Shown: positions 10,126-21,135 of the stretch, in pieces | Layout: every line of letters starts with the position of its first letter | Numbering within the stretch: the stretch's first letter is position 1 | Assembly (NCBI GenBank): GCA_027577595.1 | Contig: JANBRJ010000003.1 | Location: 62,001-126,000, forward strand | DNA length: 64,000 nt | Direction of reading: 5' to 3' | From: Coemansia sp. RSA 487 | Lineage: Eukaryota; Kickxellomycota; Kickxellomycetes; Kickxellales; Kickxellaceae | The notes under the pieces: model-generated | Told to the model about the DNA's origin: nothing | Databases searched by the model: none | Seen by the model: only the letters and a program-made list of their open reading frames with translations | Position numbers and translations under genes: made by a program

Positions 10126-12137
10126 ATGTTTAAAACGGTGAAAGGCCAGCTCTCTCGAGCTGTCCTTGTTTCGGGTGTATCCAGAGCAGGCGCTCTGGCC
10201 TCGTTAAGCAGCTGAAGGGGCGTGTAGTTAATATGGATTTCACGGAATTGCCTTCATCCTTGGGCACCTTCAAGGAACATACAGCTTTTTCAAATCGGCA
10301 GACGATATGTTTGGGGCTATAACAAGATGTGCGCCATCACTTGTGGATCAAAATATTACTGCTCGGCCTGATGGCAGAAGTTTTTTTGATCCTAAGCAAA
10401 TTGGCAAAATCGCGTTGACAGACTATTTCTGCAAGCAGTGAAAAGAAATGGCCATTTTTGTGAAAGCGCGGCTGTCGCAGGCTGGAGCCAAAAGTCCACC
10501 AAGCCTTTGAGCTCCAGATTGTATGCTAGTCGATAATCAGACCAAGCATATCCCCGGTACACGGCAGAAATCAGATATTGTGTTCTATTATCACAAAAAA
10601 CGTGGTGGATTCGAGTTTGTTCACACGATTCTGGAAGCTAAAATTGATGAGTGTCTGGAGATCGAGTTGTCCGAGTCTGTACTTGGCCAAATCGCGGACT
10701 ATGCCTTGTCTATTTGGGAAAAGCAGCCCATGTGTACATTTGTCCCGATATTCCTTTTGCGCGACTGCAACCTCTCACTATTCGTGTAGATGTTGGAATG
10801 ATATGATATAACACACATACCCCATCCGACAACGCAGCTGATGTTGTCGCAATGGAAAGAATATGTGGGACGTTGCAAGATCTCTGGTTTCTTTTGGCCC
10901 TGCCATCGAGTAAATCCGGACAGCTCTGCGGAATTCCCGAGTATTTGCAGTTCGTCGAATTCAAAAGGGAGGCTGATAATATCGTTCTTGTTACTAGTGC
11001 AAATTTAAACGATTCAGGTGAGATACCCTTCATCGAGACGCCGATATGTATGGAGACGCGCATTGTCGGACGCCTCGCTTTCCTTGTTAAAACTATGTAT
11101 AGCGAAGACAAAAAAGCTGCTATCATAAAGCCAATGTGGGCTCCGATTGGTAGACTAGCAGAAGAAGCGGCTTACGAGATCTTGACTAAAGCGAATGTCC
11201 CGAGCACACCGAAAGTGCTCGACAGCGATATACTGAAGAAAGATTTTTCGGATACCGATTCGAGTACATTATCATGGAGGATTGCAGGGATACAATCATG
11301 AATGTCGGCCAAACGCGCTACAAGAACGGACAGTCATCAAAGGCATCTGGACCCATGCCAAAGCACATTATCCAAGTATCTTCGGGCTTGCTCCATGTGC
11401 AAGCTGCTGGAGTATTCCATCGCGACATTTCATCAGGGAACATCGCGATCAGCTCTCAGGACAACGCATCTGTGATTGATTGAGGTTACGCAAAAGTCGT
11501 AAAGACAGACAATGCTGGAGCCATGAAGAGAAACGAGGCAGCTCTGCAAAAATGGCACCTGGACCCAGAATTGATCATTCAAACGGAAGCAAGCTACGAT
11601 ATGTTGACGGGTATACCGCAGCACATAAGCATACAAATGCTTGTCAGCAACAAAGAGTATGAGCTTATTCATGACTTAGAATCGCTGTTCTATGTCATCC
11701 TGCATGTACTACCCAACCGTACTAAAGAGGAGCCTAGAGGTTTCAAATGTTTCGATAGTCATAACTTTGCATGGGTCCGCGTTGGATATCTTTCAGAACG
11801 AAGCCATTTTTATGACTCGTTTGGTGCTGGTATTGGTGGCGCTAACAAAGCGTTGCCCAGAGTGCTGGATGTGATGTACTGTTTCCTATTCACAAAGAAC
11901 AGCCGATACATTGGAGGCAAGCTACTTTACAAGAGGAACTTTAGGGATGAACTTTGCAGGGAGCATGCAAAAAGATTCATGGATCTAGCTACGTTGCAGC
12001 TGATGCTTCCTGAAAGCAACGATGGTTCCACTACTGTGGCATCAGTTGGGAGAACAACATCCCCGTCCAAACGCAAGCAACCAGACAAAGATAACGTGGA
12101 CAGGGAAAATTTACAAAACAAGTGCTCGTGTGTCTAA
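10126..12137 (+). pseudogene. FunK1-type fungal protein kinase, decayed
   Basis: Pieces in different frames, in the right order, match the fungal-specific FunK1 kinase family. First comes an N-terminal region (KSDIVFYYHKK, then HTILEAKI). A segment beginning near IVGRLAFLVKTMY with RLAEEAAYEIL follows. Then come the hinge EYIIMEDC, the catalytic loop FHRDISSGNIAI, and a C-terminal lobe with ELIHDLESLFYVILH. The gene is broken. The metal-binding motif that should read IDWGYAK has a stop codon in place of Trp at 11481-11483. The frame shifts between about 11240 and 11275, stops at 10787-10789, and has further stops before 10520. The last open piece (11523-12137) ends in CSCV. A few breaks might be spliced out, but several fall inside conserved motifs, so I call it a pseudogene. 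The exact 5' end is uncertain. Confidence 0.75.
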
Positions 12138-12646
12138 TTTTCCATAGGCATCCTACTTTTTAGTTTCTGGTTATGAATAACCTAAACATTGTGCTTACCC
12201 ACGTAATGTTTATTTTTGATGCACTTAGTTTTTTGCTGGAGCAGCATGACTATGCAAGAATGCAGTAGCCTTGGCCATTTTATTCAAACTCTGCGTATGG
12301 CTTGCCATTGATAGTTTGTATAGTGGCATGGTTAACGAATTAACCTTCCAAGTTCTGAATAACCAGCCACACATACTAATGTAAGAAAGAAAAACGAGCT
12401 TTTGGTTTTATAATTATATTGCTACAATGCATATTCTAAAATTGTTCCCATTAGTAAACCACCTCGATCATACAAATACCAACGTATCGACCAAAAAATG
12501 TGAATAATGCTGTAAAGGTTTTTCTCACTACTCTTTGATTTATTGTTTAACATTTATAATTTATTATTTAACTTATTTATAATTTATTATTCAACACTAA
12601 ATCATATATACTCGTAAGGAGAGAGTAAAAATATCGAATCTCCCAA
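12138..12646. other. Intergenic, AT-rich chitinase promoter
   Basis: No gene. It is very AT-rich toward the chitinase start and contains the 23-bp tandem repeat listed separately. CATATATA at about 12604 could serve as a TATA box for the chitinase. Confidence 0.4.
12552..12595. repeat. 23-bp AT-rich tandem repeat, two copies
   Basis: Two copies of a unit beginning ATTTATAATTTATTATT lie head to tail 23 bp apart and differ at one base. They sit 50-95 bp upstream of the chitinase start codon. They may be promoter spacing or simple slippage. Confidence 0.8.
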
Positions 12647-14602
12647 ATGTCCAGGAAAATACGAATTGTGATACTAATATTTCAACTTTTGTTCACATTG
12701 CGAGCATTTGCAAAACAGTTTAATGTAAACTGCAACTCCAACTACGCTTCGTACTATGGTCAAAACTCAGCTCGCAACCAGAAATCGCTGGGGAAATATT
12801 GCAAGGATACTACCGAGGACATAATCGTATTAGCATTTATGAATGGATTCCCGAATGTACTGCTCAACTTTGCAAACGCATGCGAGACCACATTTGATGG
12901 CAGCACACTTCTCCACTGTCCCAGCATGGCAGAGGACATCAAGTATTGCCAGTCACAAGGAAAGGCCGTCATTATTAGCATGGGTGGTGCTTCTGGTGCC
13001 TATGGCTTTTACAGCGAAAAGCAAGGCACAGAGTTTGCCGACACCGTTTGGAACATGTTTTTTAAAGGCTCTGCAGACCAGCGTCCTTTCGATGATGCTG
13101 TGCTTGATGGCATTGACTTGGACATTGAGGGTGGATCGGGTATTGGCTATACAGCATTCATCGAGCGTTTACGCTCGCACTATGCAACAGACCAAAGCAA
13201 AGAGTATTATATTGCAGCTGCGCCCCAGTGTCCGTACCCTGACGCGTATCTAGGCTCTACGCTGAACAGCGCCTGGTTTGATATGGTTTATGTGCAGTTC
13301 TACAACAACTACTGTGGTCTGAATGCCTACCCATCTTGGTTCAATTTTGAAGACTGGGACAACTGGGCCAAGACCGCATCAGTAAACAAAGACGTCAAGA
13401 TTTTTATCGGTGCACCAGGATCGCCATCTGCTGCATCGTCCGGCTATGTCGATGGTTCAAGATTATCGACCATCTACAATGCTGTACGCGCAAAGTACAC
13501 GAGTCTCGGTGGAATAATGACCTGGGATGTCAGCCAAGCACGTACTAGCGGTCTGGCCTCTTCTATTAGATCAATGTTGGATGCGAGTGGCTCGTGTTCA
13601 GGAAAGCCGCCATACGAGACAACCACTAACACTGGAACCACTAGTTCAACAAATACGTACGCTGACTCGCATCCAACATCCTCAGATACTCTTACCAGCA
13701 CTGATCGTCACCATGGCGACTCTGAGACATTGACTACAAGGACTGTGACTCTAACAAAAACAATAACATCGGTATCAACCATTACACCTGCTCACTTGTC
13801 CACGGTCACTATCACTTCGTCATACACCTCGTACATCACTCAATTTGTCACTGTTACAGAGCCACTAGAGCCATACTCAAACTCGTCGGCTAGCAGCAAC
13901 CATGACACTACCCAGATAAATAGCACCACACTTACATCATCTAGTGAGCCATTATCAACACCGATCACACAGCCTTCTTCACTTTCAGAAACAAACGCTA
14001 CTGTGTCCAGCTGTCTTACGGATGGCGCACCGTGTGTGGAGGGTACTGAAGGCTGCAATGAATCGGGATATGCGCTTTGCATTAACGGAAAATGGTCTGT
14101 TTACAGCTGCTACAGCGGAACCACATGCTACATCTGGGGCAATATAGCGATCTGTGACTGGGAAGGACAGCATCCAAAGGATAAATGTATGATTCAAGGT
14201 ATTTCAAGGAACATCAACGAATCAGACTTGAAAAACGCACTGCAGAGAACAGACAACACAAGTAGCCCAACAGCCGTGTATACTACACGCGGCATCAGTT
14301 CGCGCATCGAACTGGTTCCACTTGCAGCATCGAATGGTCAATTCAAGGCACTGATAAAGATCCAAACATTGTTACAGCCAATTTCAAAGCACTGGGTTCT
14401 TGAGCTTCAAATGCCCAAGGGACAGTCAATAGACCACACTAGTGTAGGACGTCTTTCAGCGCACTATCCAAAGGCATCGATCATTTCGGCAGATTATGAT
14501 GTTGCGTTTCCAAGAATGGCCCTGTCCATTGAGATTAGCGGCAGATATTTGGGCTCATACCGTATTCCAAACATTGCTTTAGCAAAGATCGATAACTATT
14601 GA
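12647..14602 (+). CDS. Secreted GH18 chitinase with CBM19-like chitin-binding domain
   Basis: Cleaves beta-1,4-linked chitin at the cell wall or outside the cell. The 651-residue protein starts with a signal peptide (about residues 1-22, ending LRAFA). The GH18 barrel has the catalytic DxxDxDxE motif as DGIDLDIE, with the acid Glu near residue 162. The layout resembles yeast Cts1 (class III). A Ser/Thr-rich linker of about 120 residues, likely O-mannosylated, follows. Around 450-505 is a Cys-rich block with CNESGYALCINGKW and SGTTCY that fits CBM19. The last roughly 130 residues form a further region with alternating hydrophobic strands (HWVLELQMPKG, MALSIEISGRYLGSYRI) that I do not recognise; it could be another carbohydrate-binding sandwich. 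One exon. The gene faces convergently the ZNHIT2 gene, 57 bp away. Confidence 0.92.
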   Translation: MSRKIRIVILIFQLLFTLRAFAKQFNVNCNSNYASYYGQNSARNQKSLGKYCKDTTEDIIVLAFMNGFPNVLLNFANACETTFDGSTLLHCPSMAEDIKYCQSQGKAVIISMGGASGAYGFYSEKQGTEFADTVWNMFFKGSADQRPFDDAVLDGIDLDIEGGSGIGYTAFIERLRSHYATDQSKEYYIAAAPQCPYPDAYLGSTLNSAWFDMVYVQFYNNYCGLNAYPSWFNFEDWDNWAKTASVNKDVKIFIGAPGSPSAASSGYVDGSRLSTIYNAVRAKYTSLGGIMTWDVSQARTSGLASSIRSMLDASGSCSGKPPYETTTNTGTTSSTNTYADSHPTSSDTLTSTDRHHGDSETLTTRTVTLTKTITSVSTITPAHLSTVTITSSYTSYITQFVTVTEPLEPYSNSSASSNHDTTQINSTTLTSSSEPLSTPITQPSSLSETNATVSSCLTDGAPCVEGTEGCNESGYALCINGKWSVYSCYSGTTCYIWGNIAICDWEGQHPKDKCMIQGISRNINESDLKNALQRTDNTSSPTAVYTTRGISSRIELVPLAASNGQFKALIKIQTLLQPISKHWVLELQMPKGQSIDHTSVGRLSAHYPKASIISADYDVAFPRMALSIEISGRYLGSYRIPNIALAKIDNY

Positions 14603-14611
14603 ACTTTTACA

Positions 14612-14637
14612 TTTATAAATTATAAATTATAAATTAT
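14612..14637. repeat. ATAAATT short tandem repeat after the chitinase
   Basis: Three to four copies of a 7-bp unit TATAAAT lie 10 bp past the chitinase stop codon, between two convergent genes. They are AT-rich and may help 3' end formation on both strands. Confidence 0.6.
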
Positions 14638-14659
14638 CTATAGGCTTGGAACAACGCTT

Positions 14660-16079
14660 TTACATTTTGAGAGCTTTCTCAGCTTGGTCACCACTGTCCT
14701 TCATTATAACTTGTCCGTTTCTAGAGCTTTCTAATATTTCGCTTTCGCTTTCAAACCTTCTACGTAACAATGAAATGTCAGCTGCCATGAACTGCCACGA
14801 ATCCTCATCCTTTATCAACTGCTGAGCAATGGAAAGCAAAAAGTAAACACGCTTCTCGGCGTACTTTACAGCTGATTTCTTTACTCGTGTCTGCTTTAGT
14901 ATATCTGATGACAGTATCTCCTTTAGAATGGAATATGTGTCCGATAGCGCTGCTGCAACGTATGCCGGTGTGCTATATAGCTTCGATAGATCGTCCAAGA
15001 GCGCAGTCTTGGTTTTGCTATTCATACTTTCATCAATAGCAATAAAAGACAGGATCAATGCTTCGTGTGCGCTATTGTATACATCTGCCGTTTTACTCGT
15101 CAAAATCGGCGATGCCAGAGACAAGACCTCAAAGGCAACAGCAGCATTCTCTCTATGTGGATCTCCGTTAAGATGGCGCATCATATAAACATATGCAAGA
15201 CTACAGCAAAAATATATCAAGAATGAGCAAGGACATCAGCGGACTTTAGCATAGCTGTGCGGTTGGCAGAAACAGAGAAGCAAAGGTGCTTTCCAGACCG
15301 ACGCGTGAACCAAATACACCAGTACTTACCATATTTGTAATATTTGGAACAGCACACTTGGGTGGACCCGCTTGGCAAGTTTTATAACTGGAACATCGAT
15401 TTTAACAATCGATGGAACGTCTTCCAAAGATCCGGCATGCTCCCTTGATGTTTCATTGTCGTTAATCTCTATAATCTTTGACTCGGCTGACGGATCCCAC
15501 CATGGGTGCCATGCTGTTATAAGTTTGTCAATCTGGTGGCTTTCCAAGAGCCGTATAAATTCTTTCCGTTCGTCTTCTGTAAGCCTGTCCCAAATAACGT
15601 TGGTCGACGCGTTATCACCATTACTGTTCAAATCAATGCCATTCAGTCTTTCCAAAATACTGGCCTCTTCCTGGTCATCGTCATCGCTATTGTCACCACC
15701 ATCGTTGCCAACGCTTAATTCGTCACTTTCAATCTGATCGCGATAGCGCTGGAAAATGCGCTGCATTTCTTTTTTAGTTTCATCGTCGCCCTTTCGTGCC
15801 CGTAATTCCTCGTCAACTTGATCCTTGTAAAACGATTCTGTGCACCCTGTGTGTCTCTACAACATAGCAATAAAAAGAGCCTGGGGCATCTCGCTAAAAA
15901 AACTAATTAGAGCTGGTTCATACTGCTTTGCATCTGTTAAAGTCAATGAAATGGTTGTAAATCGTACTTGCCTTGTCTCGGTAACATCCAAGCGAGCAGT
16001 ATGAGATTCCACACTTGGGGCAGCTATACTTTGCCCCGGGCTTTTCGCAAATAACGCAACTTTTTCGAGATAACAGCAT
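14660..16079 (-). CDS. ZNHIT2: HIT-type zinc finger protein, ZNHIT2 family (three exons)
   Basis: Proposed exons are 16079-15972, 15856-15330 and 15200-14660, giving 391 residues (human ZNHIT2 has about 400). Exon 1 encodes the zf-HIT finger: CVICEKPGAKYSCPKCG then YCSLGCYRDK. Exon 2 has the family signature WDRLTEDERKEFIRLL followed by AWHPWW. Exon 3 has LAYVYMMRHLNGD and a helical C-terminal region. ZNHIT2 acts with the R2TP chaperone (RUVBL1/2) in assembly of U5 snRNP and other complexes; RUVBL2 is also in this window. Intron 2 is GTAAGT...TAG. Intron 1 (15857-15971) only keeps frame with a GC donor, AAG|GCAAGT. An in-frame upstream exon with an earlier ATG near 16229 is possible but needs a weak donor. 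Confidence 0.82.
15857..15971 (-). other. GC-AG intron of ZNHIT2
   Basis: The donor reads AAG|GCAAGT and the acceptor TTGTAG|AGA. Phase 0 joins CYRDK to RHTGCTESFY and restores the zinc-finger spacing. The nearest GT (four bases on) would break the frame. Confidence 0.75.
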
Positions 16080-16444
16080 CGCTTTAAGGGTGTATCGACA
16101 GGGGTCTATTAAAAATAAATATATCCCAATTTAGCAATTTTTCACAAACAGCACCAAAAAAGAACTACATACTTTTTCACCACAGCCTTTTCCAGCTAGT
16201 ATTACATTATTATCACGTGGTTTCATAATTTGATCTGTTCGCGTTGTTTATTTTAATTGTGTTTGGAAAAAACGCGCAGCAAAGGTAGCAAGCATTCTTT
16301 TCAGGTTTGCTTTCAATTGTTTTTCGATTTCGTCTTTCTTTTCCTTGCTACTCGTCAATTTAGTTTTCTTTTACTTTTACAATTCAACATTGTTATTTCG
16401 TGAGTTCAGATATTTTCAAAACGCGGGAGCACTAAGACATTTTT
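16080..16444. promoter_or_regulatory. Divergent promoter between ZNHIT2 and DNA ligase I
   Basis: About 365 bp separate the two start codons. Two ACGCG cores (16272-16276 and 16421-16425) resemble the MCB/MBF element that drives S-phase genes, including yeast CDC9, although neither is the full ACGCGT. A CACGTG palindrome lies near 16215. The binding proteins are inferred. Confidence 0.45.
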
Positions 16445-19400
16445 ATGAGCGGTTATCGTAAAGCTCGGATTTTCAGTGTTAATATCAGGTTTCCTAATTA
16501 TTATTGTTATTCGAACAACAACCACCGGATCCATTGGACGTTTGCCGACATACAGAGCACAACAGCTTTGCACTATACTCGTTTCTTTGCTCGTCGATAT
16601 TTTGCAGCGTTTTCTCAAATTGCAGGTCCTCACGAAATGAAACAAAAGTCACTGGCATCTTTCTTTGGCGGTGGTATGGCCAAGAACAAACCCAGCAGTG
16701 GAAGCAGCTCAAAGGAGGAAAGCGAGTCAGACATCAAGGTAGAGGATAATGAGCAGCAAGGGAGCGATACTGCCACCAATAATGATGTCGATGGCAAACT
16801 CGATTTTGATAAACAAAGGGCAGTTGATGGCGAAAGGGCTGAAATGGATGTCGACAAAGAAGCCTCAGCCTCAGCTAGTGATACTGTCCGTATCAAACGC
16901 CGTGCTGTTTTGTCCGACGATGATTCCACCGACGTAAGCAATGACGAACATGATGAACCTGCGACTCACGTCGAATCGGAGAAGTCTGAGGAGGAGAAGG
17001 AGGAGGAGGATGTTCCAGTGGCGAAGAAGAAGGCGAATAGGCCTCACAAGCCTGCTGTGAAAAGGGCAAAGAAGACGAATTCTAAAGATCCCGAGGTGGT
17101 GGCAAGGAAGCAGCTAGCGCCGATCGAACTTTTGGACACCAAAGAAGGGAAGCAGGTGCCGTTCTTGGCGCTTTGCAAGGTCTTTGAGCTGATCGAAGCG
17201 ACGACAAAAAGACTGGAAATCACCGCGTATACTCGCGAGTTCCTGACTCAGGTGATGCGTATTGACGAGAAGCAGCTTGCGCATGCTGTCATGTTGTGTA
17301 TGGCCAAAATAGCGCCAGACTATGAGGGCATTGAGCTTGGAATTGGCGAGTCACTGCTTATCAAGTCTATTGCTTCTGCAACAGGACGTCAGGCATCGAG
17401 GGTGAAGCAGGACCACCACGAGCTCGGTGACCTAGGTGTTGTTGCGCAGCGTGGAAAGTCCACCCAGCGGACAATGTTTAAGCCAAAGCCGCTGTCAATC
17501 ACCAAAGTGTTTACCTCGTTCAAGGAGATTGCAATGACTGGTGGATCAAGCTCGATTCAAAAGAAAGTGAGCATGATCACCGGGCTTTTGGCCTCGTGCA
17601 GCGACATAGAGTCGAGATACCTGATCAGATCGCTTGAGGGCCGGCTTCGGATTGGTCTTGCCGAGAGCACAGTTCAGACTGCGCTTGCGCAAGCAGCACT
17701 TGTTTACGAGAAAGGCGAGGACGAGGACATTGCTTCGGAAGAATTGCAAAAGGCCACTGAAGGGCTGAAGCAGGTTATGAGCGAGTTCCCTATTTACGAT
17801 AGCGTAATCGAGGCGATCTACAAGTATGGAATCAGTGATATCAGCAACCATTGCATGCTTACTCCCACTCTTCCAGTGAAACCTATGCTTGCGAAAATTG
17901 AAAAAGCTGCAGACGATATCTTGCGCAGGTTCGAGGACAAGCCGTTCACATGCGAGTTCAAATACGATGGAGAGCGGAGCCAGATCCACTATGTGAAAGA
18001 GGAGGATGGCAGCTCCAAATGCGTGATATTCAGTCGTAATGCGGAGAACAACACGAACAAGTACCCCGACATTGCAAATGCGGTGAAAGAGGCAAGTGTT
18101 TTTTGTATTGCACATCTGGTCTTTGAAAAGAGCTGCATAATGATGTTTGACTGTTTAGCATCCTGCAGTATGCATGCTTTTTTTGCTTTTTTTTTGTATG
18201 GTTGTGCTGCAGAGACTGCATATTTTGGCGCGTAAATATCGAAAGTAGGTTAGTTTCGATTCGCCAACATCATGGAGCATAGAGCGTGGAACAGACATGT
18301 GGGTTGCATGCTATCTTCATCTGTGCAATTCGCCACAATGTTAATTGACAAAGCAGGGACGATCCCTCTTTATTTTCATGCTATATTGCGGAACACTCGC
18401 AATGCACAGCTTTTTTAATTCTCTTGTGCCATGTCTGAGCCGATGTCTGAGCCGCTAACTGTGCTATGTGTGCCTTTTTACTGTTGTCTATTCAATTTTA
18501 GTTTGCAAAGGATGGCGTCACGTCGTTCATTCTCGACTGTGAGGCGGTTGCATGGGACATTATGAGCAGCAAGATTCGTTCGTTCCAGACGCTGAGCTCG
18601 CGCAAAAAGAAGGTCGAAGACGAGTCTGAAATCACTGTTGGTGTATGCTGCTTTGTGTTCGATATTTTGTACTTGAATGGCGAGGTAAGTGATATGAAAT
18701 GCACCCTGATTCCGTATCGTAAATGCATGCGGTTGCTTGGTGAGAAGAGCCATGCATGTCGGATTACATATTCCGCTCGGCCCTGTGGATGTTGCGCAAC
18801 GACCATTGGTTTTGTTTAATTTCTGTGCAACTTTTTTCAAACAACAAACAAAGCGCTTCTTGTTTCGCTTCTCCCCAAAATATGCGCTAGTGCATTTGCT
18901 GCGGCACTGCTGTTCTGTTTTATACAGCGCATAATCCATTTTTCGGGTTTCCTTGAGTTTTTAAATGGCTCATGACCTTGAAAATGCAGATTTGCTTTTC
19001 TATATGTGACGACAAGGTAGCATGTGTTCAAGAACAAAAAACAAAATAAATGGAATGTGCATTTCGATTTACCAGCGAATAATAGCATCACTGATTATTT
19101 GTGCTGAATGTAATTGATACGTTTTTCTATCATTTTTTGATGCTTGTAGCCGCTCATCAGAATGCCACTGAGGAAAAGGCGCGAGCTCCTACATGCCAAT
19201 TTTACACCTGTCGAAAACAAGTTCCAATTCGCAGTGTCAAAGGATCTCATTCAAGTTGAAGATATCCAAGAATTCCTTGAGCAAAGCATCAAAGGTATGT
19301 TTTGCAAGTTGATGATAGGTCTATTGCTACTGTGTAGCTGGCGTTTTATTGCATTTGTTCTGCCGCATATACATGATATGTGATAGTGATGTCAGGAGCT

Positions 19401-21135
19401 TCAAACTTCACTTACATCAGCTGAGACAAAGCCTGATGAGAAACGTTGGCCACAGCGCGATATATTTCTGTGGTTGAAACAACTGCTCTTTTGGCTTTTG
19501 ATATACTGCTTTTTTTGTTTGATGCTGCGCAACTGATACTGCTATAACTGCCAGTGTGGCTCACGTGCCCTTGTTTTGTTGTCTTTGATGACAACCACCA
19601 ATCCCTCTGTTTGTGATCCGGACCGAATAACTGCGTAAACAAACCCGTCCAAGATCTGTGATGGCGAGGATTGAGAGATCTGCGAAAAAAGATTGAGTGG
19701 TACTATCTGAGTTCACCTCTCGTATCTATCTGCGGAAACGCACACGGATCTTCTGTGCATTAAGAAATGTCTGAGAGCTGATTTTCCATTTCATGTTCTG
19801 ATATCACTCCAACCTGCTTTTGTATCGTTTTTTATGCTCTTGGCGTAGAGAACTGTGAGGGGCTGATGATCAAGACCCTTGATGGCGAATCATCATCCTA
19901 CGAGCCATCCAAGCGTTCGATGAACTGGCTGAAGGTAAGCACATTGCCGCTTCCTGTGTGGAGAAACAACACATTCTGCTAATGCAAGCTGACGCATTCG
20001 ATAAAGTTATGCGTTTGCAAAAAAAAAAAAAAGAAATCACACATCTGTGACAATGGCAATGGGAATGGTGTTTTGGGGATAAAGATCCAAGCATGTGCAG
20101 AGCAGCTGCAGAAGCAGAAGCACTGCGGACCATGAAGCAAAAAAAAGATAGCAGGTTCGGGCTTTAAGAAACATCTGCCAATCTCCGAAAATGATTTTTC
20201 AAAGCTATAACTACTCGGGAGAACAGACCACCTTTTCAGCTGTGTCAACTTATTTTTCGTTTCTCAACATTTGTGCGATGTTTACAAATGACTCGGTGCA
20301 AATCGTATGCATGCAAAGAGCCAGGAGTTTTGTACGTATGTGGCTGTAAAGTAAATCACATTTACCCCTTTTCTCTGTGATCCTGAGTGTTTATATTTTC
20401 CCAATACATGTAGCTTAAGAAGGACTATGTTGACGGGCTGGGCGATTCGCTGGACTTGGTGGTCATTGGAGCGTACTTTGGCAAGGGCAAGCGTGTGGGC
20501 GCGTATGGTGCGTATCTGCTAGCGTGCTACGACCCGGACCGTGAAGAGTACCAGGCTATATGCAAAATCGGAACAGGGTTCAGCGATGCCGACCTGGAGG
20601 CGCACAAGTCACAGCTCGACCAGAACATAATCGAAGTCTCTAAGCCGTATTTCGCGGTTTCAGAAAAGACAAAGCCGGATATTTGGTTTGAGCCCACACA
20701 GGTGTGGGAAGTGAAGGCGGCAGACCTGTCTCTTTCTCCTATCTACCAGGCAGCATTTGGAGAGGTATGTTGTTTTGGCTTTGCTTTGTTGTTGATGAGT
20801 TTAGAGAGCAGACTGTCTTTACTAACTCTGCTTTTCCAGAAGTGTTTTTTCTTGTAGATCGATGCAACAAAGGGTGTGTCGCTGAGATTCCCCCGGTTTA
20901 TCCGTGTCAGGGACGACAAGTCTCCAGAGATGGCAACAACCAGCTCCCAGGTAGGCATCGTTGTTGTCCTTTTTGTTTTCTGTCTGATCCGTTTTTGGCG
21001 GAAAGTAGCAGTGCTCAAGTGCTCCGGCTAATTAAACCACTCCATGGCCTTTTATCTTTTTCTTATTTTTTGTTTGTTTTATGCTCGTGTGTTTAGGTGG
21101 CAGAGATGTACGAGAATCAGAAGATCAATCACTGA
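16445..21135 (+). CDS. CDC9: ATP-dependent DNA ligase I (seven exons, two start codons)
   Basis: Seals nicks between Okazaki fragments and in excision repair. Proposed exons are 16445-18091, 18502-18684, 19150-19294, 19849-19934, 20414-20764, 20858-20950 and 21097-21135. All junctions keep frame and give 847 residues. Met65 (16637) begins [10 protein letters not shown], a PCNA-interacting QxxLxxFF box. The 64 residues before it are rich in Arg/Lys/Tyr/Ser with almost no acid residues, as expected of a mitochondrial presequence. An acidic, disordered linker follows, then the DNA-binding domain, the adenylation site FKYDGERSQ with Lys506, [21 protein letters not shown], the [10 protein letters not shown] motif, KLKKDYVDG and the OB-fold end [13 protein letters not shown]. 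Introns 1-4 are long (410-554 bp), introns 5-6 short. Intron 1 uses a GC donor. Confidence 0.93.
18092..18501 (+). other. GC-AG intron 1 of DNA ligase I
   Basis: The donor reads GAG|GCAAGTG and the acceptor TTTTAG|TTT, phase 0. The joined protein keeps twelve residues between KYPDI and TSFILD, the same spacing as I recall for human ligase I. A GT donor four bases later breaks the frame. Confidence 0.75.

Noticed and set aside
12552-14637. AT-rich repeats on both sides of the chitinase as ends of a mobile element
   Set aside because: The two repeats differ in sequence and unit length, and no target-site duplication or transposase is present.
18096-18501. A GT donor for ligase intron 1, four bases after the GC site
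   Set aside because: Breaks the reading frame and the conserved spacing before TSFILD.
19295-19848. Possible box C/D snoRNA in ligase intron 3 (several TGATGA-like words)
   Set aside because: C and D boxes are not at a proper distance and no terminal stem is seen.
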